DNA of 64,000 bases from positions 3,482,501 to 3,546,500 of the forward strand of contig NC_081815.1 in assembly GCF_030704535.1 (NCBI RefSeq), in the 5' to 3' direction. Source of the stretch: Vitis vinifera. Lineage: Eukaryota > Streptophyta > Magnoliopsida > Vitales > Vitaceae. Position 1 is the first letter of the stretch, and each line of letters opens with the position of its first letter. Of the stretch, positions 46,901-58,588 are shown piece by piece. Below the pieces are notes generated by a model. It was given only the letters and a program-made list of their open reading frames with translations. It was not told the origin of the DNA and did no database searches. Both the position numbers and the translations under genes were made by a program.

Positions 46901-49900
46901 ATGAGATTGTTGAACAGTTCATTTCTCCCTAAACAAAAGCCCAAAATTTTGAGATTAAAAATGAAATAAAAAACTTTGATTTAGGGCATTATAATTTCCA
47001 TGGTCTGTAGGTATATTTTTCTAACACATTGATCCATATCTTAACAGGTTGTCCAGCAGTTCGGAATTCCCCATCTGTTTGATCTTCCCATTAGACCAAC
47101 CGTATGTGCTATAATAAATTTTCTTACTGGCCTTTATTCCTGTCAAATGTACTCTGCATATATATTTGAGACTTTCTGTTAACACTTGGTAAACCTTATT
47201 TTTGCACCTGCAGTTTCCAAATCATTTATACTTTCCATTGGCATGGTGCTAACATCTTTTTGTTTCATTTGTAAATTTAAATTTATCTTATACCATAAAT
47301 TCTAGACTATACCTATGATGGACTAAGTTCTTCAGTTTCAAGTGCTGAACACGCAGTGTACCTCTATGCTTTTATGTCTGCTTGTTTTCTCATCAAAGTT
47401 TTAAGGCATTATACAAGCATTTAATATGTACACAAAACTGGAAGGATCAAAAAATTATTATTATTATTTTTTATTTTGGTAGAGAACAAAATTTAAATAT
47501 TTTGTTTCCTTCCACTTTGATAGCTATCTGCTTCTGGAGATAGTGGAATGCCTGAAGTGGTTGCTGACCCTCTAGGTGAAATTGCGCAGACATTCCAGAA
47601 CCTTGGAGTCTGTGTTGTCCAACAGTGTGCCAAGATTCGCCAACAAGGTATCTTTTTTTTCTCTCTGTAGTCCCATGGAAAAGATTTAAGACGGTGAACC
47701 AATTATAGTGCACATAGCAACAGGTTTTAAATTTCAGTTAATCAATTTTTTGACCTGCTCAAAATCAAAACAAAATGCTGAAAAAATCCAGATCATTTCA
47801 AATGTCTCCTGAATACTAAGATTTATATATAGGAAAGTACAGGATTTTTTGGAAATTTGGACGGGAAAGTAATGTCAAGATTTTTGAACTCCCACCAAAA
47901 GCTAAGACCTTGCATCTTTGCTCATAGGAATCAAACTGCCAACATATTTTGGGGTTGTTACTCCATTTGGCCCTGAGCTTTGTTCCATTTGGTCTTTATT
48001 TTAACAAATACTATCTTCTTTCTGTCCAGTGTCAACAGCTGTCACCTATGATAAATTTATCAAAGCAATCAGAGTGAAAGTACCAGATTCAGAAGAAGAG
48101 TTCCTTCTGCATCCTGCTACTGTAAGACGGAATGATCGATCTGCCCAAAGTGTGGTATGTGGGGATTTTTTTTCTCAACAATTTCGTAAAAGTTCTTCAT
48201 GGAACCATAGAAACATGTGATGAGGTGCTATTTATTGGAATCAAGTTTATCATGCCTCTAGTAACATAGCCCTAGTAGTAAGGTACTCCTCACTGCTCAT
48301 AGCCAGTCACTAGATTCAGAAATAAAGATTCCAAACAACAGTTTATGAACAACATTGTTGAATCTAACTGCTGCTATGAAGTTAGGTTATATTGAACCTC
48401 TCTGAACACATTAAGAAGGAATTTTACCTCACTAATTCAGTGGGAGGAACGTGACTCATTTTTTTTTTTTTGATGTGTGTGACTTTGTGTGTGTCTGCAG
48501 GAGAGAGCCAGAGAGAATGTTTCACATTATTTCAAATTTGTATTTTCATAGAACAAGCTAGGGGAGATCTTTCCATGTGTGTGGCTTTGTGTGTGCATTT
48601 GCTCATGTGTTGTATGTGTGATAGAGAGATAACAATGTGGTTTGTTTTTGTTTTAATTTGTGTAATTAATTAATTTATTTTTATTATTTTTATTATTTTA
48701 TTTTTATTTTGGTTTTATTATTATTATTATTATTATTTGGTGTGTGAAAACTGAAAACTGCCCAAAAATTAGATGCTATGATATAGGGAAAATTGGTCAA
48801 TAAGGACAATCATCATCATTATTATTTTGGTGTGTGAAAAATACTGAAAACTGCCCAAAAATTAGGTGCTATGATATAGGAAAAATTGGTCAATGAGGAC
48901 AATCGTCATTATTGTCATTGTTATTTTGGTGTGTGAAAACTGCCCAAAAATTAGGTGCTATGACATAGGAAAAATTGGTCAATAAGGACAATGCATGACT
49001 ATTCTTCTTCCAAATTATGTATCCAAATCCCAAAGATGTATTGAAATAAACCCAAAAATTCCAGAAACCTAAACCTTGCAACACAAATTTGTTTTTTGAG
49101 CGTTTCAGTGGTTTGTGCTTCTACTAGATGTTTTAATCTTTTTTATTCTGTGATTTTAATTTATATAGAGCAGAAACTTGTGAAAATTTATGCTGAAAGC
49201 TCAGAACTCAATTGGTGGTAATGGATTGGGAAAGAAAATTTCTACTGTTTTGAAGACTCATTATTGGCTATAAAATTTCCATAGCAGTAAATTTTTGGCA
49301 AGCACCTAATAGACCACCAGCCATAGTACTCACCCTAAAATTAGAGGATACCATATCATTTGTTAATCCATGACTACGACCCTTATATAGGATGGTCAGC
49401 TCATGCCAAACCCACAATATGGAGCCTTAGATCTCCTTGATTAGCATGGAACTACAGATTAACAAAAATGTATTTGGTGGCCAAATCCTTCCATAACCTG
49501 AGTCAAGTCAACAGATAGATCTAGAGATGAAAGTAAAGTGCCATGGGATTCAAAACTTCTAGGAGAAACTAGATGCTGGGCTTGGTAGTAGAGGCTTCCA
49601 AAATCTACACTAGGTTCTTTGAATCTAATTATTCAAAGCAAACAAAATGTTACTTTCTGGGAAGAAAAATTCCCATTGACCAGTCTACCATTGTATTTCA
49701 ACTCTTTGATTTTTGTTGTAAGCTTGAAACCTCCCACTTTCTGACTATACTTTCTCCTTGAACATATGAATGATTGTCTCCTTTTTCTTTCTGAAACAGG
49801 ATGAATGGACTGGAGAGCAAAAACTACAGTATGCTGATGTTCCGGAAGATATTGAGCCTGAAGAAATTCGGCCAATGGGAAATTATGCTGTATCAATAAC

Positions 49901-50916
49901 ATGGCCAGATGGATTTAGCCAGGTGACTATTTATATGTTTGGTGGATGACTGTGTATCATCAAAATGCAAAAAATTATACCAGCAAAGCCATGCAACACT
50001 TTGCTAGTAGTGCGGGCATTTTTGTTAGTATGCCATTCAAAAATTTTTAGAAACATGACTTGCCTTGAGGGTTGAATAAGATAGGGATTAACTGGTGAAC
50101 CATAAAACTGTGTTTGAGACAGTCCAGCTGTGGGACCTCTTGAAGGGAGCAGGTAGCCGATTGCAACTGGGTCCCTAAATGAGGGAAATAGTGCTATTAA
50201 ATTTTAGATCATACAATCATTTTTTTTTTTTTTTGGTTAAAGGAATTGAAAAAACAACAAATGACAGTTCATATCTTGAGTTGGATTCCCTCCGTTTGAA
50301 TGGCATGCATTTTCTATGAATATTTAATTTGAACTCCCTTATAAATCTTGCGCTATCACACACATGCATCAATACAGTATACATTTTTAACTCAGGAACT
50401 TTCTAACTCCGTTTATATCAGATCTCTTTTTCATAATCTCACATATACTCTCGTGTTTAAGTCATTGCATTATGCATGGCATGAGAATCTATGTGTCCAA
50501 TTGGGGGATAATGCTCTAATAAATGGAGGATAGTGTTGCAGTACACATTATTTGATTTCTTGATTATGGTGCAGATTGCTCCCTATGATCAGCTGCAGAC
50601 AATAGAGCGGTTGGTCGATGTTCCTCAACTAACTCCTGCACAGGTGAAGACCCCATTATTTAGATGTAGTGTTGTAATAAATTCAGAGGTGTTTAGAAGA
50701 ACCTTTCTATTTGTTTATTTTCTTTGTGTGATTGGGGTGAGGGAACTGTGTACGTCTGAAATCAGAGTATGGGAAGGAGGAAGTGAAATACTTTATCTAT
50801 ACATCCCAAATTTGCATTTTTGCTATATGTTAATTAAAATGCGGCTGATTGTATGGCATGAACACCCTCATGATAGAAATCTGAAGCTTAAACCTTCTGC
50901 TTTCCTACAGGCATGA
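40947..50916 (+). CDS. HCF101: HCF101, plastid Fe-S cluster scaffold (MRP/NBP35-type P-loop NTPase)
   Basis: Fifteen exons: 40947-41130, 43087-43229, 43316-43366, 43689-43844, 44348-44491, 44567-44709, 46191-46260, 46486-46581, 46704-46793, 47048-47101, 47524-47647, 48030-48154, 49800-49922, 50575-50643, 50911-50916. They give 526 codons (525 aa) with all phases closed. A Ser-rich transit peptide (to about 60) is followed by a MIP18/DUF59 domain ([20 protein letters not shown]) and the P-loop GGVGKST at 179-185. Then come [19 protein letters not shown] and [18 protein letters not shown], with a C-terminal DUF971 (DEWTGEQ to WPDGFSQ). HCF101 assembles [4Fe-4S] clusters for photosystem I and ferredoxin-thioredoxin reductase in the chloroplast stroma. 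The last exon encodes only Ala-stop. An in-frame ATG at 40854 would add 31 residues through the CT repeat; MQLLHAP at 40947 fits the family start better. Confidence 0.96.
48737..48992. repeat. Three-copy minisatellite in HCF101 intron 12
   Basis: Copies start at about 48737, 48827 and 48925. Each carries TTGGTGTGTGAAAA, ACTGCCCAAAAATTAG and AAAATTGGTCAAT. Units are about 90, 98 and 68 bp. Confidence 0.88.
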
Positions 50917-53900
50917 TAGCTTCAAGTGAAAACTGGGTACAGACAAGGTTGTGACAAATCCTAAACAACGCGGTTATCTGAAACGGAAGACGTCAGAGCT
51001 CCAGCTGTTAGAGATTCTGAAGTTATATATCTATTTTTTTTTCCTTTTTTTATTTATTTAATTTCCTATTGATATTTTGATTTTGGGCATTCTTGTGACA
51101 TTTCAATAGCAAAAAAATGAAATATATGAGGAGCAGTTGGTTTATATTTCAAATTTTCACATTTAAGCAGTGTCAGAAAATTTTGTACTCGTACCCTAAA
51201 GAGTAGGACCCTTGGGCTAATGAGAAGTAACAGATTATGAACTTTCTGGATTTATAATATCCCTTTAAAATACTTATGAGCTATATTTTAGAAGTCAGTC
51301 TGAGGAGTTCAATGCTTTGTATGTTATGGACATTGGTCAATTTGTGATGAAGGCTTTGGCTTTACTGTTGAAATAATGACATCAAAGAAAAATTGAATAT
51401 TGACTTTTAGACTTAGCCCTTAACAACTTCCAAAAGGTCTCTTTTAACTTTCAGGCATGGATGGGTTTACCACAGAAAGATACCAAGCTTCCAGAAAGGA
51501 TTGACTCCTGAGAATCCTATGCCTGTATGCCACCTTCATCCGTAAGCAGTTACTTCAACAAGGGACCCAGCTTAGCCGTAGTCATGAAAAAATATTTAGC
51601 TAGGTATCTTACACATGTTTGAGCATACATTATTAAAACATGCCAAGAAACTTTTCCAACTAAAAGTTTTTACTTCTGGAGCAATAAGCTGTCTCTTACA
51701 CAATGCATTTTCGCTTTTTGGGTTAGATTTCTCCCTCCAATAATCATGAAATTAATTTCTAACCTGCCCATGTAACATCATCAGTGCACTAAAAGAAAGC
51801 TTGTTCTCTCAAAATCATTCTACAAATTTGTGGAGTTGTATGTGGGTATATTTATGTTGGATTTTAAAGCTTGAATCAGTCCTATTGTCCTATGCAGGGG
51901 ATGTTGGGGTCGAGCTCCTCAGTTGCTATGCGTCGGAAGGGTTTAAGGGGGCAGTGTCCTCTGATTTTTTTTATTTGGGATTTTATTTTAGAAAGAAAAA
52001 ATTAGAGTGTGGTCATAATAAAAAGGAAAAGAAAAAATTAGAGTGTGATCACAATGGAATGGAAGGAAATGGGCTATGAACTTTGGACCATATTGAATCA
52101 TGTCAAAAATCTTTTACCTTTTTGTTTTTTGTTTTTATTTGTGTGATTTGATTAAGAATTTAGATTTGACAGTGTATCGATCAGAAACAATCTGAACAAC
52201 GTGAACAGGATCATTGATAAGCCAAAGGAAAGATGATGCCTCACGTCTCTTCCGTCCTCGTGATGCTTGTTTGCTATATGAATCATGTCCTTTTTCATAA
52301 AACTTTTTACCACTCTCTGTTGAAAAAATGGCTCCTGATAAAGACACTCGACTTCCATATGGGACTATTTTCGTGACACAAAATCTTCATGGCTGCACAC
52401 ACAATACACACAGCAAGCAGGGTCAAGGCGAGACAGAATTGCCCATCATTCGTAGAATTCATTGCATACCCAGACAGGCAAATTTTTTATAAAAGATCTT
52501 AGGCTCATTATTCACAAGCTCCTCATATCACCAGAAGACTTTCACAATGGAAAATTCTTCTATTTTTCCATTCTTGGACTTTTTTTTTGGGTGGCATGTG
52601 AGGTGGTGGCCAGTCCTTTTTGGGCAAAAAGAAACAAGAAGAGAAGACCAGAAAAAGAAGCAAAAAGAAGATGAAAGTCCAAGGTAAAATCCATTTGGGT
52701 TTTACAAAGATGACACTTCCTATTTAAAAAAAGTATGGAAGAACAGTTTATTATAGGGACAAAAAACAAAGGGTTCTCTGCATAGTAGGGCTAAAACAAC
52801 TTTGAATTTGAAAAAATGACTTATTTTTGGAGATATGACTCTTTTCGGGTATTTTTATCCCTGTTTTATTTCCCTTCAAAAACCCTATTTGAAGTCACTC
52901 AAGCTTTCTTATTGCCATTTACTCTACCAACCTCTGCTTCTTTTCTAATTTAGTTTTTTTCTCACCATTATGACTTCTCAATTTTTTTCCGTTATTATTT
53001 TAGTTAAATTTTATTTAAATAAAACTTAATTAGGGTTAAGTTCTCACAACATAGGCTTAGAGAGGGAGAGAGCTAGATACCAGGAATGAAAGGGAGATGA
53101 CGTACTTGGAGGGAATAAAGAAGGCCAAAAATGCCAAAAATAGATCATTTCCCTGAAGAACAAGGGAAGTTTTTGTTCCGATTTCAAGCTTATTTAAGCC
53201 TTTTAGCCAAAAATCCTTAACTAGTACGGTATAGGGGTCACAGCAACATGTCTCAAAAATCAAGGTCATTAAATCATCCCAATGCTCCAGTAGAGTTCCA
53301 GCTACTAAATTACTTGATCTCCTCCTACTTTTGTGCCGAGATTGACTCTTGTCTAACACGTTCTGGTAAATACCTTGGGCCAGATCTAGAAGACCCATAT
53401 GCTCTATGTTCCCCCTAAAGAAATGGTCAAGAACCCTAAGTTCAGAAGCGTTAGGTTACTGTGGTACCTTACCAAAACATTAGCTAGCCACTCTTAAAAA
53501 TGACATTTTTGTTTTTTTTCCTTTCTGTCCTCTTGCTAAGAGGGAATGCCATTGATAAAACTAACATATCATATAGAAAGAGTGATTGTTTACTAAGAAA
53601 ATATACAGAAAGAGTATTTAGTATTTATTCCCTAATAAAGAATTCTGATTATTTCTATCCAATTTTTTTAGATAAAAATAATTTTGAGAAAAATGTGTTT
53701 TCATATCCATTTAAAAAATAAACATAAAATAAAAACCCATCTTTCAAAAATCCAAATATAATATATTTATATAAAAATAATTAAGATTTTGTATATTTTT
53801 TAGTTGAAGGTACTACATGTGGCCCATTAGACACAATCTTTAATTTAAGAGTACATAAAATTCCAACTATTTTAAGAATTCTCATTTTATAGAACAAGCA

Positions 53901-54310
53901 GATGAACAATCTTCTTCCAATAATTTTAGGACTAGTATAGGTTTTTCTTGGCTTCCCTATTCATGGAATTGTGTGCACACTTAAAGTGAGTTCCAAGTGC
54001 TAATTATTGAAGTAAAGGGTACAAAAACCCTTTTATAGAGCCATTCAAAGGACAGTTCAAGTGCTATTGAAGTAGGGTACAAAAGCCTTCTTATAAAGCC
54101 AACGGTTGACAGCTTTTGTAATAAAGTATATAATAATGTGATGCAGGGTAAAGTCATAATTTGGTAGGGTCTTGGGTCAATGCCATTTTCAGAAATCACA
54201 AATTAGGGAGGCCCCAAACGAGATTCTTATTGGTTCCAATTCCATTCATAAACTATCATTTTAGAGTAAACCCATTTGATATTTACTGGTATAAGCCTCT
54301 GTTTGATTCT
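50917..54310. other. HCF101 3' flank and spacer to the DLK2-like gene
   Basis: The part 51290-52390 is repeated, diverged, at 61300-62560 (see the duplication entries); no gene is seen. 53050-53470 has an unusually long minus-strand frame (113 aa) without recognisable domains and is probably repeat-derived. 53500-53900 is AT-rich. Confidence 0.5.
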
Positions 54311-54321
54311 TATATAAATAG
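54311..54321 (+). promoter_or_regulatory. TATA box of the DLK2-like gene
   Basis: TATATAAATAG lies 24 nt before the ATG at 54335 and 105 nt before the ATG at 54416. A start of transcription 25-35 nt downstream would fall at or after the first ATG. Confidence 0.65.
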
Positions 54322-54415
54322 GGCATAGAAGAGCATGAAACAATACCAAATTATTAACATCTCCACCACTCTCTTTTTATCTTTGCTTCTGCATTTTCTC
54401 TTCTTCTACCAAGCC

Positions 54416-55628
54416 ATGAATGCAAGAATTATTGGTTCTGGTAATGAAGCCATAGTTCTAGCACATGGATATGGAGCAGACCAGTCTTTCTGGGATAAGA
54501 TCACACCCTCCTTAGCTCGAACCTACAGGGTTCTAGTCTTTGACTGGAACTTTTCTGGCTCTGTAAAGGATCCGAACCTCTATGATTCGGCCAAGTATTC
54601 TTCGTATGATGCTTTCGCTGATGACTTGATCGCTCTCCTCGTTGAGTTCAACTTGCGGGCATCAGTTTTTATGGGCCACTCTATGTCCGGTATGATTGGA
54701 TGCATTGCTTCCATTAAGAGACCTGAGCTCTTCAAGCGGCTCATACTCATTGGATCTTCTCCCAGGTATTTAGAAAAAAAAAAGGGAAAATAAAAGAAAA
54801 AAAGCCCTAAGCTTCTCATGTTTTCTCCTTTTAGTTCTTCCCTTGATATATTTGGTTTGTGTAGTTGCAGATTTCTTTACAGTTGTTTCTATATATGATC
54901 ATTTCTCCAAGCTAACCTTTTTCAGAAACCACTTTTTTCTTGGCATCTTCTCCCTTTTTTGTCTTCTTGTGTTCTTTTGCCCATGTGGGGTGTAAAAATC
55001 TTTAATGATGCATGTTCTGGACACCCCTAAATCGGTATGTAAGATATGGTTTGGCATTTAAAAAAGGTTGATACATATGATCAACAAGGCTTTTTGTTAA
55101 GACCCATTAATTATATGTAGGGATGAGGTTAAAGGGTAGCTGTCATATAAGAGTTCTCATGTAATGTACAGGTACTTTAATGACGACAACTATGAAGGGG
55201 GCTTTGAGAGTTCAGTGATTGAGCAGATGTTCTCAAACATGGAATCCAACTTTGACGAATGGGCTTCATACTTTGCTTCTCTTGTTGCGAATGCGAAAAA
55301 CCCTCTCTCAGTGGAGAAGTATGAGAAGTCCTTGAGAGCAATGAGGCCCGAAGTCGCGCTCTCCGTGGCCAAAACAGTGTTTCACTGCGACGAACGTGAC
55401 ATTCTTGACAAGGTCATGACCCCATGCACTATAATCCAAACCACTAATGATGCTGCTGTCCCAAACTCTGTGGCCGAGTATATGCAGAAGAAGATCAAGG
55501 GGGAAACCACAGTGGAGAAGATAGACATGGATGGCCATTTCCCACATCTAAATGCACACCTCCAGTTCCTTAATGTGCTAGGTAGTGTCTTGGGTTTCAA
55601 TCCTCATCTGGAGTCGTCAGACAATTAG
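54416..55628 (+). CDS. DLK2: DLK2-type alpha/beta hydrolase (D14/KAI2 superfamily)
   Basis: Two exons (54416-54765, 55172-55628) join to 269 codons (268 aa). Family motifs are IIGSGNEAIVLAHGYGADQS, VLVFDWNFSGSVKD, the nucleophile elbow GHSMSGMIGCIASIKRPELF, IIQTTNDAAVP and DGHFPHL. The catalytic triad is S89, D210 and H239. GHSMSG, rather than GHSVSA, marks the DLK2 branch rather than D14 or KAI2. Relatives hydrolyse or sense strigolactone- or karrikin-like butenolides; DLK2 ligands are not settled. The ATG at 54335 would add 27 hydrophobic residues, but it lies too close to the TATA box, and the MNARIIGSG start matches the family. It sits directly after HCF101, as DLK2 does in Arabidopsis. 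Confidence 0.93.
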
Positions 55629-57589
55629 CTACAAATTTCCACTTTTTCTATCTCCATAGATATATCTTTCTCTTTCAGGTAGCCTATAAGAGAATATGGT
55701 CAGAAATTAATGTCCATTTGCAGTACATGTGTTTTCAAGGCTTGGTGGGCTAGCTAGAGATTGGAATTGGTATAAGTTTAGTGTTTTATTTTGACTTGTT
55801 CTTGAAGTCATTGTCTATGTTGTGTAAAAGGAGTGGTCTGGATTGCATGTTTAATTTGTGTTGTTGCTTCAAATGTGAAAGTTGTACGCAGAACTCAGCT
55901 TCAGATGCATACTAGCTTGTACTCCAAACATACCATTGTAACCTTCCATTACTTAAAAAAGATTAATTTCATTTACCTTCTCGGGTTTTTGACTAAATAT
56001 ACTGACAGCAACAAATGAAAATGATATAAGAGATATTTAACAAATTTTCAAATCAAAACATGAAGGTGAATGAAATTAATTCCTACTTACAAGATGTTAT
56101 GATGAATGTTAGATGAGTTTGAATTAATTAAGTCATGGAATTGGGGATTTTGAAGGAAATATCATAGAGAGTTATCGGTGAAACATTTTTAAGATATTTG
56201 TTCTAATTTTAATAACTTAAGTTTACTTTTAGGTTGAAATATTCTTAGGTTGTTAAATTAAACCTTATTACTTAAATTTTACTTTTAAGTGTTTAGATTC
56301 ATTGAATATCTTTTCTAAATTTTCAAATTGACACATTTTTTCTTACTAATTTTAACTAGCATTTACCTTCATTTATCTTAAGTAATAAAATTGTTTGTTT
56401 AACATTCATATTAAAAGTTTTGTATACATACAAAATAAATCATAACATGGAGTTATAGATGTAAAAAAACTCTCAATATTGGCAAATAAGATCAGAGAAA
56501 TTTAAGATTTAAAATAAGTTAATCATTTTGACTTAATACTTGAAATTATTTTTAACTTTAATTTACAACAGTAAGTTATTTTACCCACCATGTTTAATTA
56601 ATCTACTTATTGAAATTAAATTATTAAATTATATCAATTAATCACATAGTTGAACCATCCAACATCCTCTAACTTAATAACTTAATTTTATTTAATAATT
56701 TAATTTAAATTATTATATATATTAAATATGTTTGGTAAGATAACTTAGAGAGTGTTTAATAAATCAACCTATGGAACTACGTGATTAAATTTAAGTTATC
56801 AAGTATATTAAATATGTTTGGTAAAATAATTTATTATTATAACTTAAAATTAAAAATAACTTTAATAAATCAATTTGATAACTTGATAAAACTTAATAAC
56901 TTGAGCATAAATAATTTGACTTAAAGTCATTTTAAGTCATTGAGTATTAAGTTTTACTAAATGGCTATTTTGAAAAGTGTTTAATAAAATAAATGACTTA
57001 AAAAATACTTTTTATGTTTTTAAATAACTTTTATATATAGTGTTTTATTTTTTATCATTCTCCATATTTGCATAATTATTTTTAAAATAATCCTTAAAAA
57101 ACAATGGAAAACAACTAAAAACACTTAAATGATGTTTTCTTTCTTGTTTTTAAGAATAAAAAATTGTCTTTTATTTTTTAGTTGTCAAATGTGTTTTCTT
57201 GTTTTTTTTTTTTTTTTTTGAAGAATAGAAAATTGTTTTAAAAAATGGTTACCAAATAGACCCTGAGGTCTTGTTTGTTGTTTGGTAACTATTTTTTAAA
57301 ACAATTTTGAAAAATAGGTTTTAAGAACAGTTCTTTAAAACTATTTTGTGATGTTTTATAGAACAAGAGTTCGTTTGGGAACCTAAAATATTTTTAATCT
57401 GTTTTTTAATATTTTTAAATATGTTTTAAAAATAATTTTTATATCCACAACTTTTTTTTTAAATAATTATCTATCTTTATATAATTATTTTTTAAAACAA
57501 TTCTTAAAAAATAAGTGAAACAATTAAAAACAAATAAAAAATATTATTTGAAAACACCATATTTTTTGTTTTGAAGAACTAAAATAAAC
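55629..57589. other. DLK2-like 3' flank and AT-rich MITE-like DNA
   Basis: 3' UTR and flank run to about 55950, then AT-rich sequence with many TTAAT/AACTT words and MITE-like repeats (56700-56960, 57262-57590: TTTTTAAGAACAG, CCAAATAGACCCTGAGG). No gene is seen. Confidence 0.55.
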
Positions 57590-58588
57590 CCTAAGTTTCT
57601 CATTTCTCCTTTTAATTCTTCCTATGGTGGTTTATATATTTGGTTTGTAGAGTTACAAATTTCTTTACAATTTTGGCTAAGATCAATTTATTTTTATCTA
57701 AATTTAATTGAAGCATATGCCCATAATTTTGAATTTCTCAACCCTTTTAAGAAGGTTAAAACTTTTTTCGGAAACCAGTTTTTTCTTTCCACTTCATTTT
57801 TTTTTTTTTTTTGTTTACCTTCTGCTTTTATGTTTATTTCTATATCTCTACCCATTTAATTTGGACATTTGCATATATATATTTCTATTCATTAGGCTTT
57901 GTTGAAGCCAACCAAATATATGAAATGGTTCACCTTTGGTATAAAAATATATTTTTTTTATAGATACCGAGAAGGCACCATTAATCAGATGGTGTCACGC
58001 ATATATTTTCAATTCGTATTATTTTTATCATAATCTCAATTATTTATACTCTTATACCTGGTATATGCAGCAGATGTTCTCAGACATAGAATCCAACTTT
58101 GACAAATGGGCTTCATACTCTGCTTCTATGACTATGAGAAGTCCTTAAGAACAATAAGGCCCAAAGTCGCTCTCTCCGTGGCCGAGAGAGTGTTTTGCTG
58201 CGACCAACGTGACATTCTTGCGAAGGTCATGACCCCTTGCACTATAATCCAACCCGCTAATGATGCTGCTATCCCAAACTCTGTGGCCGAGTATATGCAG
58301 ACGAAGATCAAGGGGGAAACGACAGTGGAGAAGATAGACATGGATGGCCATTTCCCTCATCTAGATGCACACCTCCAGTTCCTTAATGTGCTAGGTAGTG
58401 TCTTGGGTTTCAATCCTCATCTGGAGTCGTCAAGCAATTAGCTACAAATTTCCACTTTTGCTATCTCCATAGACATATCTTTCTCTTTCAGGTAGCCTAT
58501 AAGAGAATATGGTCAGAAATGAATGCCCATTTGCAGTACATGTTGTGTTTTCAAGGCTTGGTGGGCTAGCTAGAGAGAATTGGAATAA
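57590..58588 (+). pseudogene. Truncated DLK2-like pseudogene copy
   Basis: 57590-57700 matches the intron of the DLK2-like gene (TTTATATATTTGGTTTG, AGTTACAAATTTCTTTACA). 58070-58441 matches exon 2, followed by the 3' flank to about 58588. Exon 1 and the first part of exon 2 are missing. Relative to 55281-55319, 39 nt are replaced by 5, which shifts the frame and brings an early stop (TCCTTAAG). Downstream, the Asp and His region is still readable (ANDAAIP, DGHFPHLDAH) in another frame. Identity to the gene is high in the 3' part, so the duplication is fairly recent. It is probably not a working enzyme. Confidence 0.9.

Noticed and set aside
49490-49590. tRNA-like GGATTC(A/G)AAAC words in HCF101 intron 12 and its duplicate
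   Set aside because: No paired box A at proper distance and no cloverleaf could be drawn.
53057-53398. 113-aa minus-strand ORF
   Set aside because: No domain recognised, no splice or promoter context; likely repeat-derived. Left unnamed.
55190-55600. Minus-strand ORFs across DLK2 exon 2
   Set aside because: Shadows of the real coding exon on the plus strand.
58106-58441. 111-aa ORF as a working short DLK2-like protein
   Set aside because: It lacks the nucleophile-elbow exon and starts after a frame-shifting deletion; a pseudogene fragment.
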